Below, piece after piece: positions 37,413 through 48,991 of a stretch of 64,000 nucleotides of DNA. The notes below the pieces were generated by a model. It saw only the letters and a list, made by a program, of their open reading frames with translations. It made no database searches and was not told where the DNA came from. Within the stretch, counting starts at the first letter, position 1, and the number at the start of each line of letters is the position of its first letter. A program made the translations under genes and the position numbers. Origin of the DNA: Ptiloglossa arizonensis (Eukaryota; Arthropoda; Insecta; Hymenoptera; Colletidae); NCBI RefSeq assembly GCF_051014685.1, contig NW_027478596.1, positions 62,001 to 126,000 on the forward strand, written 5' to 3'.

Positions 37413-40063
37413 ATATCTCGCGAACGAATAGACGAACTCGAGAAATTCCTGTTGCATCTGAAAGTAGAAACTAGCCCGATTACAATGTTGTGTGTACTTT
37501 ATCCCTAGGCAATTCCAGTTGTTGGTTTCGAGTATCAGACCTGCGAAAATTTTGATGGTTTCTCAAGCATTCCTTAACTTCACACTTACATATCTCGCGA
37601 ACGGATTGACGAACTCGAGAATTTCCTATTGCATCTGAAAGCAGAAACTCGCCCGGTTACAACGGTTTGTGCATTTTTCCCCTAGGCCTTTGTAGTTATT
37701 TGTTTCGAGTATCAGAATTGCGAACATTTTGATGGTTTCTCAACCATTCCTTAACGTCAAACTCGCATATCTCGCGAAAGGATTGACGAACTCGAGAAAT
37801 TCCTGTTGCATCCGAAAGTAGAAACTCGCCCGATTACAATTGTGTGCGTACTTTTCCCCTAGGCCATTCCAGTTATTCGTATCTAGCATCACAATTGCGA
37901 CAATTTTGATGGTTTCTCAACCATTCAATAACTTCAAACTCCCATATCTCGCGAACGGATAGACGAACTCCAGAAATTCCTGTTGCATGTGAAAATGGAA
38001 ACTCGCCCGATTACAAAGGTATGTGTATTTTTCCCCTAGGCCTTTGTAGTTATTGGATTCGAGTATCAGACTTGCGAAAATTTTGATGGTTTCTCAACCA
38101 TTCCTTAACTTCAAACTCCAATATCTCGCGAACGGATTGACGAACTCGAGAAATTCCTGTTGCATGTAAAAGTAGAAACTAGCCCGATTACAATGTTGTG
38201 TGTACTTTTTCCCTAGGCCATTCCAGTTGTTGGTTTCGAGTATCAGACCTGCGAAAATTTTGATGGTTTCTCAACCATTCGTTATCTTCAAACTCCCATA
38301 TCTCGCGAACGGATTCACGAACTCGAGAAATTCCTGTTGCATCTGAAAGTAGAAACTAGCCCGATTACAATGGTCTGTGTACTTTCCCCCTAGGCCATTC
38401 CAGTTATTGGTTTCGAGTATCAGACCAGCGAAAATTTTGATGGTTTCTCAACCATTCCTTAACTTCAAAGTCCCATATCTCTCGAACGGATTGACGAACT
38501 CGAGAAATTCCTGTTGCATCTGAAAGCAGAATCTCGCCCGATTACAACGGTATGTGCATTTTAGCCCTAGGCCATAGTAGTTACTGGTTTCTAGTATCAG
38601 ACGTGCGAAAATTTTGATGGTTTCTCAAGCATTCCTTAACTTCAAACTCCCATATCTCGCGAACGCATTGACGAACTCGAGTAATTCCTGTTGTATATGA
38701 AAGTAGAAGCTCGCCCGATTAGAATGGTGTGTGTACTTTTCCCCTAGGCCATTCCAGTTAGTGGTTTCGAGTATCAGACCTGTGAAAATTTTGGTGGTTT
38801 CTCAACCATTCCTTAACTTCACACTTACATATCTCGCGAACGGATTGACGAACTCGAGAATTTCCTCTTGCATCTGAAAGCAGAAACACGCCCGGTTACA
38901 ACGGTATGTGCATTTTCCCCCTAGGCCATTGTGGTTATTGGTTTCGAGTATCAGACCAGCGAAAATTTTGATGGTTTCTCAACCATTCCTTAACTTCAAA
39001 CTCCAATATCTCGCGAACGGATTGACGAACTCGAGAAATTCCTGTTGCATCTGAAAGTAGAAGCTCGCCCGATTAGAATGGTGTGTCTACTTTTCCCGTA
39101 GGCCATTCCAGTTATTGGTTTCGAGTATCAGACCTGCGAAAATTTTGATGGTTTCTCAACCATTCGTTATCTTCAAACTCCCATATCTCGCGAACGGATT
39201 GACGAACTCGAGAAATTCCTGTTGCATATGAAAGCAGAAACTAGCCCGATTACAATGGTGTGTGTACTTTTCCCCTTGGCCATTCCAGTTATTGGTTTCG
39301 AGTATCAGACCAGCGAAAATTTTGATGGCTTCTCAACCATTCCTTAACTTCAAACTCCCATATCTTGCGAACGGATTGACGAACTCGAGAAATTCCTGTT
39401 GCATCTGAAAGTAGAAACTCGCCCGATTACAATGGTATGTGTACTTTTCCCCTAGGTCATTCGAGTTATTGGTTTCGAGTATCAGACTTGCCAAAGTTTT
39501 GATGGTTCCTCAACCATTCCTTAACTTCACACTTACTCATCTCGCGAACGGATTGACGAACTCGAGAATTTCCTACTGCAACTGAAAGCAGAAACTCGCC
39601 CGGTTACAACGGTATGTGCATTTTTCCCCTAGGCCTCTGTAGTTATTTGTTTCGAGTATCAGACCTGCGAAAATTTTGATGGTTTCTCAACCATTCGTTA
39701 TCTTCAAACTCCCATATCTCGCGAACGGATGGACGAACTCGAGAAATTCCTGTTGCATCTGAAAGTAGAAACTCGCCCGATTACAAAGGTATGTGTATTT
39801 TTCCCCTAAGCCTTTGTTGTTATTGGTTTCGAGTATCAGACTTGCGAAAATTTTGATGGTTTCTCAACCATTCGTTATCTTCAAACTCCCATATCTCGCG
39901 AACGGATTGACGAACTCGAGAAATTCCTGTTGCATCTGAAAGCAGAAACTAGCCCGATTACAATGGTGTGTGTACTTTTCCCCTTGGCCATTCCAGTTAT
40001 TGGTTTCGAGTATCTGACCTGCGAAAATTTTGATGGTTTCTCAACCATTCCTTAACTTCAAAC
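37413..40063 (+). repeat. 25-monomer HOR, unit 3 (truncated, two monomers deleted)
   Basis: It follows unit 2 at offset 4,425 until about 39,086 and then at 4,071, so 354 bp (two monomers) are missing. The match ends at 40,063 against 35,992 of unit 2, about 3,005 bases into the unit, where a different monomer set begins. Diagnostic bases are GAATTGCGAAC near 37,714, TTCCTATTGC near 37,622 and GTGAAAATGG near 37,988. Confidence 0.88.
38990..39086 (+). other. Junction of the two-monomer deletion
   Basis: In unit 2 two monomers, both containing CTCCAATATCTCGCG and GTAGAAGCTCGCCCG, flank the missing 354 bp. In unit 3 they are fused into one. The left part reads like 34,565-34,661 and the right part, from GTGTGTCTACTTTTCCCG, like 35,010 on. 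This is a textbook outcome of misaligned exchange or slippage between near-identical monomers. Confidence 0.8.
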
Positions 40064-42559
40064 TCCCATTTCTCGCGAACGGATTGACGAACTCGAGAAA
40101 TTCCTGTTGCATCTGAAAGTAGAAACTCGCCCGATTACAACGGTATGTGTATTTTTCCCCTAGGCCATTGTAGTTATTGGTTTGGAGTATCAGACCAGCG
40201 AAAATTTTGATGGCTTCTCAACCATTCCTTAACTTCAAACTCCCATATCTCGCGAACGGATTGACGAACTCGAGAAATTCCTGTTGCATCTGAAATTAGA
40301 AACTCGCCCGATTACAGTGGTATGTGCATTTTTGCCCTAAGCCATAGTCGTTATTGGTTTCGAGTATCAGACTTGCGAAAATTTTGATGGTTTCTCAACC
40401 ATTCCTTAACTTCAAACTCCAATATCTCGCGAACGGATTGACGAACTCGAGAAATTCCTGTTGCACCTGAAAGTAGAAGCTCGCCCGATTAGAATGGTGT
40501 GTGTACTTTTCCCCTAGGCCATTCCAGTTATTGGTTTCGAGTATCAGACCAGCGTAAATTTTGATGGCTTCTCAACCATTCCTTAACTTCAAACTCCCAT
40601 ATCTCGCGAACGGATTGACGAACTCGAGAAATTCCTGTTGCATCTGAAAGTAGAAACTCGCCCGATTACAATGGTATGTGTACTTTTCCCCTAGGTCATT
40701 CGAGTTATTGGTTTCGAGTATCAGAATTGCCAAAGTTTTGATGGTTCCTCAACCATTCCTTAACTTCACACTGACTCATCTCGCGAACGGATTGACGAAC
40801 TCGAGAATTTCCAGTTGCATCTGAAAGCAGAAACTCGCCCGTTTACAATGGTATGTGTACTTTTCCCCTAGGCCATTCCAGTTATTGGTTTCGAGTATCA
40901 GAATTGCGATAACTTTGATGGTTTCTCAACCATTCCTTAACTTCACACTTACATACCTCGCGAACGGATTGACGAACTCGAGAATTTCCTATTGCATCTG
41001 AAAGCAGAAACTCGCCCGGTTACAACGGTATGTGCATTATTGCCCTAGGCCATAGTAGTTATTGGTTTCGAGTATCAGACTTGCGAAAATTTTGATGGTT
41101 TCTCAACCATTCCTTAACTTCAAACTCCCATATCTCGCGAACGGATTGACGAACTCGAGAAATTCCTGTTGCATCTGAAAGTAGAAACTCGCCCGATTAC
41201 AACGGTATGTGTATTTTTCCCCTAGCCCATCGTAGTTATTGGTTTCGAGTATCAGACTTGCGAACATTTTGATGGTTCCTCAACCATTCCTTAACTTCAA
41301 ACTCGCATATCTCGCGAAAGGATTGACGAACTCGAGAAATTCCTGTTGCATCCGAAGGTAGAAACTCGCCCGATTACAATGGTGTGCGTACTTTTCCCCT
41401 AGGCCATTCCAGTTATTCGTTTCTAGCGTCACAATTGCGACAATTTTGATGGTTTCCCAACCATTCAATAACTTCAAACTCCCATATCTCGCGAACGGAT
41501 GGACGATCTCGAGAAATTCCTGTTGCATCTGAATGTGGAAACTCGCCCGATTACAAAGGTATGTGTATTTTCCCCTAGGCCTTTGTAGTTATTGGTTTCG
41601 AGTATCAGACTTGCGAAAATTTTGATGGTTTCTCAACCATTCCTTAACTTCAAACACCAATATCTCGCGAACGGGTTGACGAACTCGAGAAATTCCTGTT
41701 GCATCTGAAAGTAGAAACTAACCCGATTACAAGGTTGTGGGTACTTTTTCCCTAGGCCATTCCAGTTGTTGGTTTCGAGTATCTGACCTGCGAAAATTTT
41801 GATGGTTTCTCAACCATTCCTTAACTTCAAACTCCCATTTCTCGCGAACGGATTGACGAACTCGAGAAATTCCAGTTGCATCTGAGAGCTGAAACTCGCC
41901 CGATTACAATGGTATGTGTACTTTTCCCCTAGGCCATACCAGTTATTGGTTTCGAGTATCAGACTTGCGATAGCTATGATGGTTTCTCAACCATTCCTTA
42001 ACTTCACACTTACATACCTCGCGAACGGATTGACGAACTCGAGAAATTCCTGTTGCATCTGGAAGAAGAAACTCGCCCGATTACAACGGTATGTGTATTT
42101 TTCCCCTAGGCCTTTGTAGTTATTGGTTTCGAGCATCAGACTTGCGAAAATTTTGATGGTTTCTCAACCATTCCTTAACTTCAAACTCCCATTTCTCGCG
42201 TACGGATTGACGAACTCGAGAAATTCCTGTTGCATCTGAAAGCAGAAACTCGCCCGATAACAACGGTATGTGCATTTTTGCCCTAGGCCATAGTAGTCAC
42301 TGGTTTCGGGTATCAGACTTGCGAAAATTGTGATGGTTTCTCAACCATTCCTTAACTCCACACTTACATATCTCGCGAACGGATTGACGAACTCCAGAAT
42401 TTCCTATTCCATCAGAAAGCAGAAACTCGCCCGGTTACAACGGTATGTGCATTTTTGCCCTAGGCCATAGTAGTTATTGCTTTCGAGTATCAGACTTGCG
42501 AAAATTTTGATGGTTTCTCAACCATTCCTTAACTTCAAACTCCCATTCCTCGCGAACGG
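40064..42559 (+). repeat. Left transition zone of the mosaic block
   Basis: About 14 monomers, partly diverged relatives of the 25-mer HOR (near 40,690 and 41,220-41,560, the latter including the divergent TTCTAGCGTCAC class), mixed with mosaic-type monomers (GCGATAGCTATGATGG near 41,968). One 1-bp deletion lies near 41,571. No internal HOR was seen. Confidence 0.7.
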
Positions 42560-43505
42560 ATTGACGAACTCGAGAAATTCCTGTTGCATCTGAAAGTAGA
42601 AACTCGCCCGAATACAATGGTGTGTGTGCTTTTCTCATAGGCCATTCCAGTTATTGGTTTCGAGTATCAGACCAGTGAAAATTTTGATGGTTTCTCAACC
42701 ATTCCTTAACTTCAAACTCCCACATCTCGCGAACGGATTGACCAACTCGAGAAATTCCTGTTGCATCTGAAAGTAGAAACTCGCCAGAATACAATGGTGT
42801 GTGTACTTTTCCCCTAGGCCATTCCAGTTATTGGTTTCGAGTATCAGACCAGCGAAAAATTTTGATGGTTTCTCAACCATTCCTTAACTTCAAACTCCCA
42901 TATCTCGCGAACGGATTGACGAACTCGAGAAATTCCTGTTGTATCTGAAAGTAGAAACTCGCCCGATTACAATGGTGTGTGTACTTTTACCCTAGGCCAC
43001 TCCAGTTATTGGTTTCGAGTATCAAGCCAGCGAAAATTTTGATGGTTTCTCAACCATTCCTTAACTTCAAACTCCCATATCTCGCGAACGGATCGACGAA
43101 CTCGATATATTCCTGTTGTATCTGAAAGTAGAAACTCGCCCGATTACAATGGTGTGTGTACTTTTACCCTAGGCCATTCCAGTTATTGGTTTCGAGTATC
43201 AAGCCAGCGAAAATTTTGATGGTTTCTCAACCATTCCTTAACTTCAAACTCCCATATCTCGCGAACGGATCGACAAACTCGAGAAATTCCTGTTGCATGT
43301 GAAAGTAGAATGTCGCCCGATGATAACGGTATGTGTACTCTTCCCCTAGGCCTTTGTAGTTATTGGTTTCGAGTATCAGACTTGCAAAAATTTCGATGAT
43401 TTCTCAACCATTCCTTAAATTCAAACTCCCATTTCTCGCGAACGGATTGACGCACTCGAGAAATTCCTGTTGCATCTGAAAGCAGAAACTCGCCTGAATA
43501 CAATG
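42560..43505 (+). repeat. Five-monomer module, copy 1
   Basis: Matches 48,047-48,991 at offset 5,487, falling to 5,486 after a 1-bp insertion here near 42,856 (GCGAAAAATTTT). Shared words are TTTCTCATAGG, GACCAGTGAAAA, GATTGACCAACTCGAG, ATCAAGCCAGCG and CTTGCAAAAATTTCGATG. A related start also occurs at 45,570-45,860. Confidence 0.8.
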
Positions 43506-46500
43506 GTGTGTGTACTTTTCCCCTTGGCCATTCCAGTTATTGGTTTCGAGTATCAGACTTGCGATAATTTTGATGGTTCCTCAACCATTCCTTAACTTCA
43601 CACTTACATATCTCGCGAACGGATTGACGAACTCGAGAATTTCCTACAGCATCTGAAAGCAGAAACTCGCCCGGTTACAACGGTATGTGCATTTTTGCCC
43701 TAGGCCATGGTAGTTATTGGTTTCAAGTAACAGACTTGCGAAAATTTTGATGGTTTCTCAACCATTCCTTAACTTCAAACTCCCATTTCTCGCGAACGGA
43801 TTGACGAACTCGAGAAATTCTTTTTGCATCTGAAAGTAGAAACTCGCCCGATTACAATGGTATGTGTACTTTTCCCGTAGGCCATTCCAGTTATTGGTTT
43901 CGAGTATCAGACTTGCGATAATTTTGATGGTTCCTCAACCATTCCTTAACTTCACACTTACATATCTCGCGAACGGATTGACGAACTCGAGAATTTCCTA
44001 TAGCATCTGAAAGCAGAAACTCGCCCGGTTACAACGGTATGTGCATTTTTGCCCTAGGCCATAGTAGTTATTGGTTTCGAGTAACAGACTTGTGAAATTT
44101 TGATGGTTTCTCAAACATTCCTTAACTTCAAACACCCATTTCTCGCGAACGGATTGACGAACTCGAGAAATTCCACTTGCATCTGAGAGCAGAAACTCGC
44201 CCGATTACAATGGTATGTGTACTTTTCCCCTAGGCCATTCCAGTTATTGGTTTCGAGTATCAGACTTGCGATAACCATGATGGTTTCTCAACCATTCCTT
44301 AACTTCACACTTACATAACTCGCGAAAGGATTGACGAACTCGAGAAATTTCTGTTGCATCTGAAAGTAGAAACTCGCCCGATTACAACGGTATGTGTATT
44401 TTTCCCCTAGGCCATTGTAGTTATTGGTTTCGAGTATCAGACTTGCGAAAATTTTGATGGTTTCTCTACCATTCCTTAACTTCAAACTCCCATTTCTCGC
44501 GTACGGATTGACGAACTCGAGAAATTCCTGTTGCATCTGAAAGTAGAAACTAGCCCGATTACAATGGTGTGTGTACTTTTACCCTAGGCCATTCCAGTTA
44601 TTGGTTTCGAGTATCAAGCCAGCGAAAATTTTGATGGTTTCTCAACCATTCCTTAACTTCAAACTCCCATATCTCGCGAACGGATCGACGAACTCGAGAT
44701 ATTCCTGTTGTATCTGAAAGTAGAAACTCGCCCGATTACAATGGTGTGTGTACTTTTACCCTAGGCCAATCCAGTTATTGGTTTCGAGTATCAAGCCAGC
44801 GAAAATTTTGATGGTTTCTCAACCATTCCTTAACTTCAAACTCCCATATCTCGCGAACGGATCGACGAACTCGAGAAATTCCTGTTGCATGTAAAAGTAG
44901 AATGTCGCCCGATTACAACGGTATGCGTACTTTTCCCCTAGGCCTTTGTAGTTATTGGTTTCGAGTATCAGACTTGCGAAAATTTTGATGACTTCTCAAC
45001 CATTCCTTAACATCAAACTCCCATTTCTCGCGAACGGATTGACGAACTCGAGAAATTCCTGTTGCATCTGAAAGTAGAAACTCCCCCGATTACAACGGTA
45101 TGTGTACTTTTCCCCTAGGCAATTCCACTTATTGGTTTCGAGTATCAGACTTGCGAAAATTTTGATGGTTTCTCAACCAATCCTTAACTTCACACTTCCA
45201 TATCTCGCGAACGGATTGACGAACTCGAGAAGTTCCTATTGCATCTGAAAGCAGAAACTCGCCCGGTTACAACGGTATGTGCATTTTTGCCCTAGGCCAT
45301 AGTAGTTATTGGTTTCGAGTATCAGACTTGCGAAGATTTTGATGGTCTCTCAACCATTCCTTAACATCAAACTCTCATATCTCGCGTACGGATTGACGAA
45401 CTCGAGAATTTCCTATTGCATCTGAAAGCAGAAACTCGCCCGGTTACAACGGTATGTGCATTTTTGCCCTAGGCCATAGTAGTTATTGGTTTCGAGTATC
45501 AGACTTGCGAAGATTTTGATGGTCTCTCAACCATTCCTTAACTTCAAACTCCCATATCTCCCGAACGGATTGACGAACTCGAGAAATTCCTGTTGCATCT
45601 GAAAGTAGAAACTCGCCCGAATACATTGGTGTGTGTGCTTTTCTCATAGGCCATTCCAGTTATTGGTTTCGAGTATCAGACCAGTGAAAATTTTGATGGT
45701 TTCTCAACCATTCCTTAACTTCAAACTCCCACATCTCGCGAACGGATTAACCAACTCGAGAAATTCCTGTTGCATCTGAAAGTAGAAACTCGCCAGAATA
45801 CAGTGGTGTGTGTACTTTTCCCCTAGGCCATTCCAGTTATTGGTTTCGAGTAACAGACCAGCGAAAATTTTGATGGTTTCTCAACCATTCCTTAACTTCA
45901 AACTCCAATATCTCGCGAACGGATCGACGAACTCGAGAAATTCCTGTTGCATGTAAAAGTAGAATGTCGCCCGATTACAACGGTATGCGTACTTTTCCCC
46001 TAGGCCTTTGTAGTTATTGGTTTCGAGTATCAGACTTGCGAAAATTTTGATGATTTCTCAACCATTCCTTAACATCAAACTCCCATTTCTCGCGAACGGA
46101 TTGACGAACTCGAGAAATTCCTGTTGCATCTGAAAGTAGAAACTCGCCCGATTACAACGGTATGTGTATTTTTCCCCTAGGCCATTGTAGTTATTGGTTT
46201 CGAGTATCAGACTTGCGAAAATTTTGATGGTTTCTCTACCATTCCTTAACTTCACACTTCCATATCTCGCGAACGGATTGACGAACTCGAGAAATTCCTG
46301 TTGCATCTGAAAGTAGAAACTCGCCCGATTACAATGGTATGTGTACTTTTCCCGTAGGCCATTCCAGTTATTGGTTTCGAGTATCAGACTTGCGTTAATT
46401 TTGATGGTTTCTCAACCATTCCTTAACTTTACACTTACATATCTCGCGTACGGATTGACGAACTCGAGAATTTCCTATTGCATCTGAAAGCAGAAACTCG

Positions 46501-46736
46501 CCCGGTTACAACGGTATGTGCATTATTGCCCTAGGCCATAGTAGTTATCGGTTTCGAGTATCAGACTTGCGAAAATTTTGATCGTATCTCAACCATTCCT
46601 TAACTTCAAACTCCCATATCTCGCGAACGGATTGACGAACTCGAGAAATTCCTGTTGCATCTGAAAGTAGAAACTCGCCCGGTTACAACGGTATGTACAT
46701 TTTTGCCCTAGGCCATAGTAGTTATCGGTTTCGAGT
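43506..46736 (+). repeat. Mosaic monomers with a six-monomer echo
   Basis: About 18 monomers. A segment with CATGTAAAAGTAGAATGTCG at 44,889 recurs at 45,951 (1,062 bp, six monomers), matching over roughly 44,840-45,100 and 45,902-46,160. Two neighbouring monomers near 45,325 and 45,502 (GCGAAGATTTTGATGGTCTC) are one-monomer duplicates. A 1-bp deletion lies near 44,096. Confidence 0.7.
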
Positions 46737-47279
46737 ATCAGACTTGCGAAGATTTTGATGGTCTCTCAACCATTCCTTAAATTCAAACTCCCATTTCTCG
46801 CAAACGGATTTACGAACTCGAGAAATTCCTGTTGCATCTGAAAGTAGAAACTCGCCCGAATACAATGGTGTGTGTACTTTTCTCCTAGGCCATTCCAGTT
46901 ATTGGTTTCGAGTATCAGACCAGCGAATATTTTGATGGTTTCTCAACCATTCCTTAACTTCAAACTCCCACATCTCGCGAACGGATTGACGAACTGGAGA
47001 AATTCCTGTTGCATCTGAAAGTAGAAACTCGCCCGAATACAATGGTGTGTGTACTTTTCCCCTAGGCCATTCCAGTTATTGGTTTCGAGTATCAGACCAG
47101 CGAAAATTTTGATGGTTTCTCAACCATTCCTTAACTTCAAACTCCCACATCTCGCGAACGGATTGACGAACTGGAGAAATTCCTGTTGCATCTGAAAGTA
47201 GAAACTCGCCCGAATACAATGGTGTGTGTACTTTTCCCCTAGGCCATTCCAGTTATTGGTTTCGAGTATCAGACCAGCG

Positions 47280-47287
47280 AAAATTTT
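47280..47287. other. AAAATTTT palindrome of the monomer
   Basis: A perfect 8-base A/T palindrome occurs here, and at the same place in a large share of monomers; variants read ACATTTT, ATATTTT or AAATTTC. Short A-tract/T-tract runs phased at 177 bp are a known cause of DNA bending and nucleosome positioning. That role is an inference here. Confidence 0.7.
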
Positions 47288-47327
47288 GATGGTTTCTCAA
47301 CCATTCCTTAACTTCAAACTCCCATAT

Positions 47328-47353
47328 CTCGCGAACGGATTGACGAACTCGAG
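47328..47353. other. CpG-rich core with TCGCGA and CTCGAG palindromes
   Basis: Twenty-six bases hold five CpG dinucleotides and two perfect 6-base palindromes, TCGCGA (47329-47334) and CTCGAG (47348-47353). This is the most conserved part of the monomer over the window, so it is the likeliest place for a sequence-specific protein or for dense cytosine methylation. Some monomers lose CTCGAG to CTGGAG (for example near 46,993, 47,171 and 50,531), and many lose TCGCGA by change to CTCCCG, CTCTCG or CTCGCGT. The function is unknown. Confidence 0.7.
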
Positions 47354-47414
47354 AAATTCCTGTTGCATCTGAAAGTAGAAACTCGCCCGAATACAATGGT
47401 GTGTGTACTTTTCC

Positions 47415-47420
47415 CCTAGG
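47415..47420. other. CCTAGG palindrome in the linker
   Basis: The linker motif CCCCTAGGCC, containing a perfect 6-base palindrome, recurs at this phase in most monomers. Variants are CCCTTGGCC, CCGTAGGCC, CTCATAGGCC, CCCTGGGCC and CCCTAAGCC. The variants track HOR position and so serve as markers of descent. Confidence 0.75.
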
Positions 47421-48046
47421 CCATTCCAGTTATTGGTTTCGAGTATCAGACCAGCGAAAATTTTGATGGTTTCTCAACCATTCCTTAACTTCAAACTCCC
47501 ATATCTCGCGAACGGATTGACGAACTCGAGAAATTCCTGTTGTATCTGAAAGTAGAAACTCGCCCGATTACAAAGGTGTGTGTACTTTTACCCTGGGCCA
47601 TTCCAGTTATTGGTTTCGAGTATCAAGGCAGCTAAAATTTTGATTGTTTCTCAACCATTCCTTAACATCAAACTCCCATTTCTCGCGAACGGATTGGCGA
47701 ACTCGAGAAATTCTTGCTGCATCTGAAAGTAGAAACTCGCCCGATTACAACGGTATGTGTATTTTTCCCCTAGGCCATTGTAGTTATTGGTTTCGATTAT
47801 CAGACTTGTGAAAATTTTGATTGTTTCTCAACCATTCCTTAACTTCACACATACATATCTCGCGTACGGATTGACGAACTCGAAAATTTCCTATTGCATC
47901 TGAAAGCAGAAACTCGCCCGGTTACAACGGTATGTGCATTTTTGCCCTAGGCCATAGTAGTTATTGGTTTCGAGTATCAGACTTGCGAAGACTTTGATGG
48001 TCTCTCAACCATTCCTTAACTTCAAACTCCCATATCTCCCGAACGG

Positions 48047-48991
48047 ATTGACGAACTCGAGAAATTCCAGTTGCATCTGAAAGTAGAAACTCGCCCGAAT
48101 ACAATGGTGTGTGTACTTTTCTCATAGGCCATTCCAGTTATTGGTTTCGAGTATCAGACCAGTGAAAATTTTGATGGTTTCTCAACCATTCCTTAACTTC
48201 AAACTCCCACATCTCGCGAACGGATTGACCAACTCGAGAAATTCCTGTTGCATCTGAAAGTAGAAACTCGCCAGAATACAATGGTGTGTGTACTTTTCCC
48301 CTAGGCCATTCCAGTTATTGGTTTCGAGTATCAGACCAGCGAAAATTTTGATGGTTTCTCAACCATTCCTTAACTTCAAACTCCCATATCTCGCGAACGG
48401 ATTGACGAACTCGAGAAATTCCTGTTGTATCTGAAAGTAGAAACTCGCCCGATTACAATGGTGTGTGTACTTTTACCCTAGGCCACTCCAGTTATTGGTT
48501 TCGAGTATCAAGCCAGCGAAAATTTTGATGGTTTCTCAACCATTCCTTAACTTCAAACTCCCATATCTCGCGAACGGATTGACGAACTCGAGAAATTCCT
48601 GTTGTATCTGAAAGTAGAAACTCGCCCGATTACAATGGTGTGTGTACTTTTACCCTAGGCCATTCCAGTTATTGGTTTCGAGTATCAAGCCAGCGAAAAT
48701 TTTGATGCTTTCTCAACCATTCCTTAACTTCAAACTCCCATATCTCGCGAACGGATCGACGAACTCGAGAAATTCCTGTTGCATGTGAAAGTAGAATGTC
48801 GCCCGATGATAACGGTATGTGTACTTTTCCCCTAGGCCTTTGTAGTTATTGGTTTCGAGTATCAGACTTGCAAAAATTTCGATGATTTCTCAACCATTCC
48901 TTAAATTCAAACTCCCATTTCTCGCGAACGGATTGACGCACTCGAGAAATTCCTGTTGCATCTGAAAGCAGAAACTCGCCTGAATACAATG
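48047..48991 (+). repeat. Five-monomer module, copy 2
   Basis: Counterpart of 42,560-43,505. It ends where GGTATGTGTAC replaces GGTGTGTGTAC near 48,990. It reads GATTGACG where copy 1 has GATCGACG near 43,094, and lacks the odd GATATATTCC of copy 1. Confidence 0.8.

Larger units (their letters stand above)
47256..47432 (+). repeat. Reference monomer (consensus-like 177-bp unit)
   Basis: I chose this copy because it carries every common landmark. Counting TTGGTTTCGA as base 1, it has the palindrome AAAATTTT at 25-32, TCGCGA at 74-79, CTCGAG at 93-98 and CCTAGG at 160-165. The stretch from about 60 to 130 is the best conserved among monomers. Bases 135-177 vary most and fall into recurring linker classes that are useful for telling HOR positions apart. 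The neighbouring monomers on the left (46,902-47,255) are close relatives, a short run of nearly identical single monomers. Confidence 0.93.
46737..48046 (+). repeat. Module related to the 10-monomer HOR, older copy
   Basis: It follows 50,277-51,517 at offset 3,540 (20 monomers) with about eight single-base differences noticed, then follows the stretch from about 52,010 at offset 4,071. It therefore lacks the inner three-monomer duplication of the later 10-mers and probably shows their earlier, seven-monomer state. Confidence 0.75.

Noticed and set aside
40300..40345. Telomere-like CCCTAA words (GCCCTAAGCC here; CCCCTAAGCC near 31,308, 35,733, 39,805 and 60,513)
   Set aside because: They are single-base variants of the linker word CCCTAGGCC, one per monomer, not tandem telomere repeats.
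45239..45280. CENP-B-box-like word in the monomer (minus strand of CCCGGTTACAACGGT)
   Set aside because: It fits only seven of the nine core positions of the box as I know it (the TTCG end is wrong), and the closest version is confined to one linker class. Chance similarity is enough to explain it.
47250..47440. Identification of the satellite with a named plant family
   Set aside because: The length and some words are reminiscent of known plant centromere satellites, but I cannot match the sequence to a named one without a database search; a nucleotide search of the reference monomer against satellite libraries would decide.
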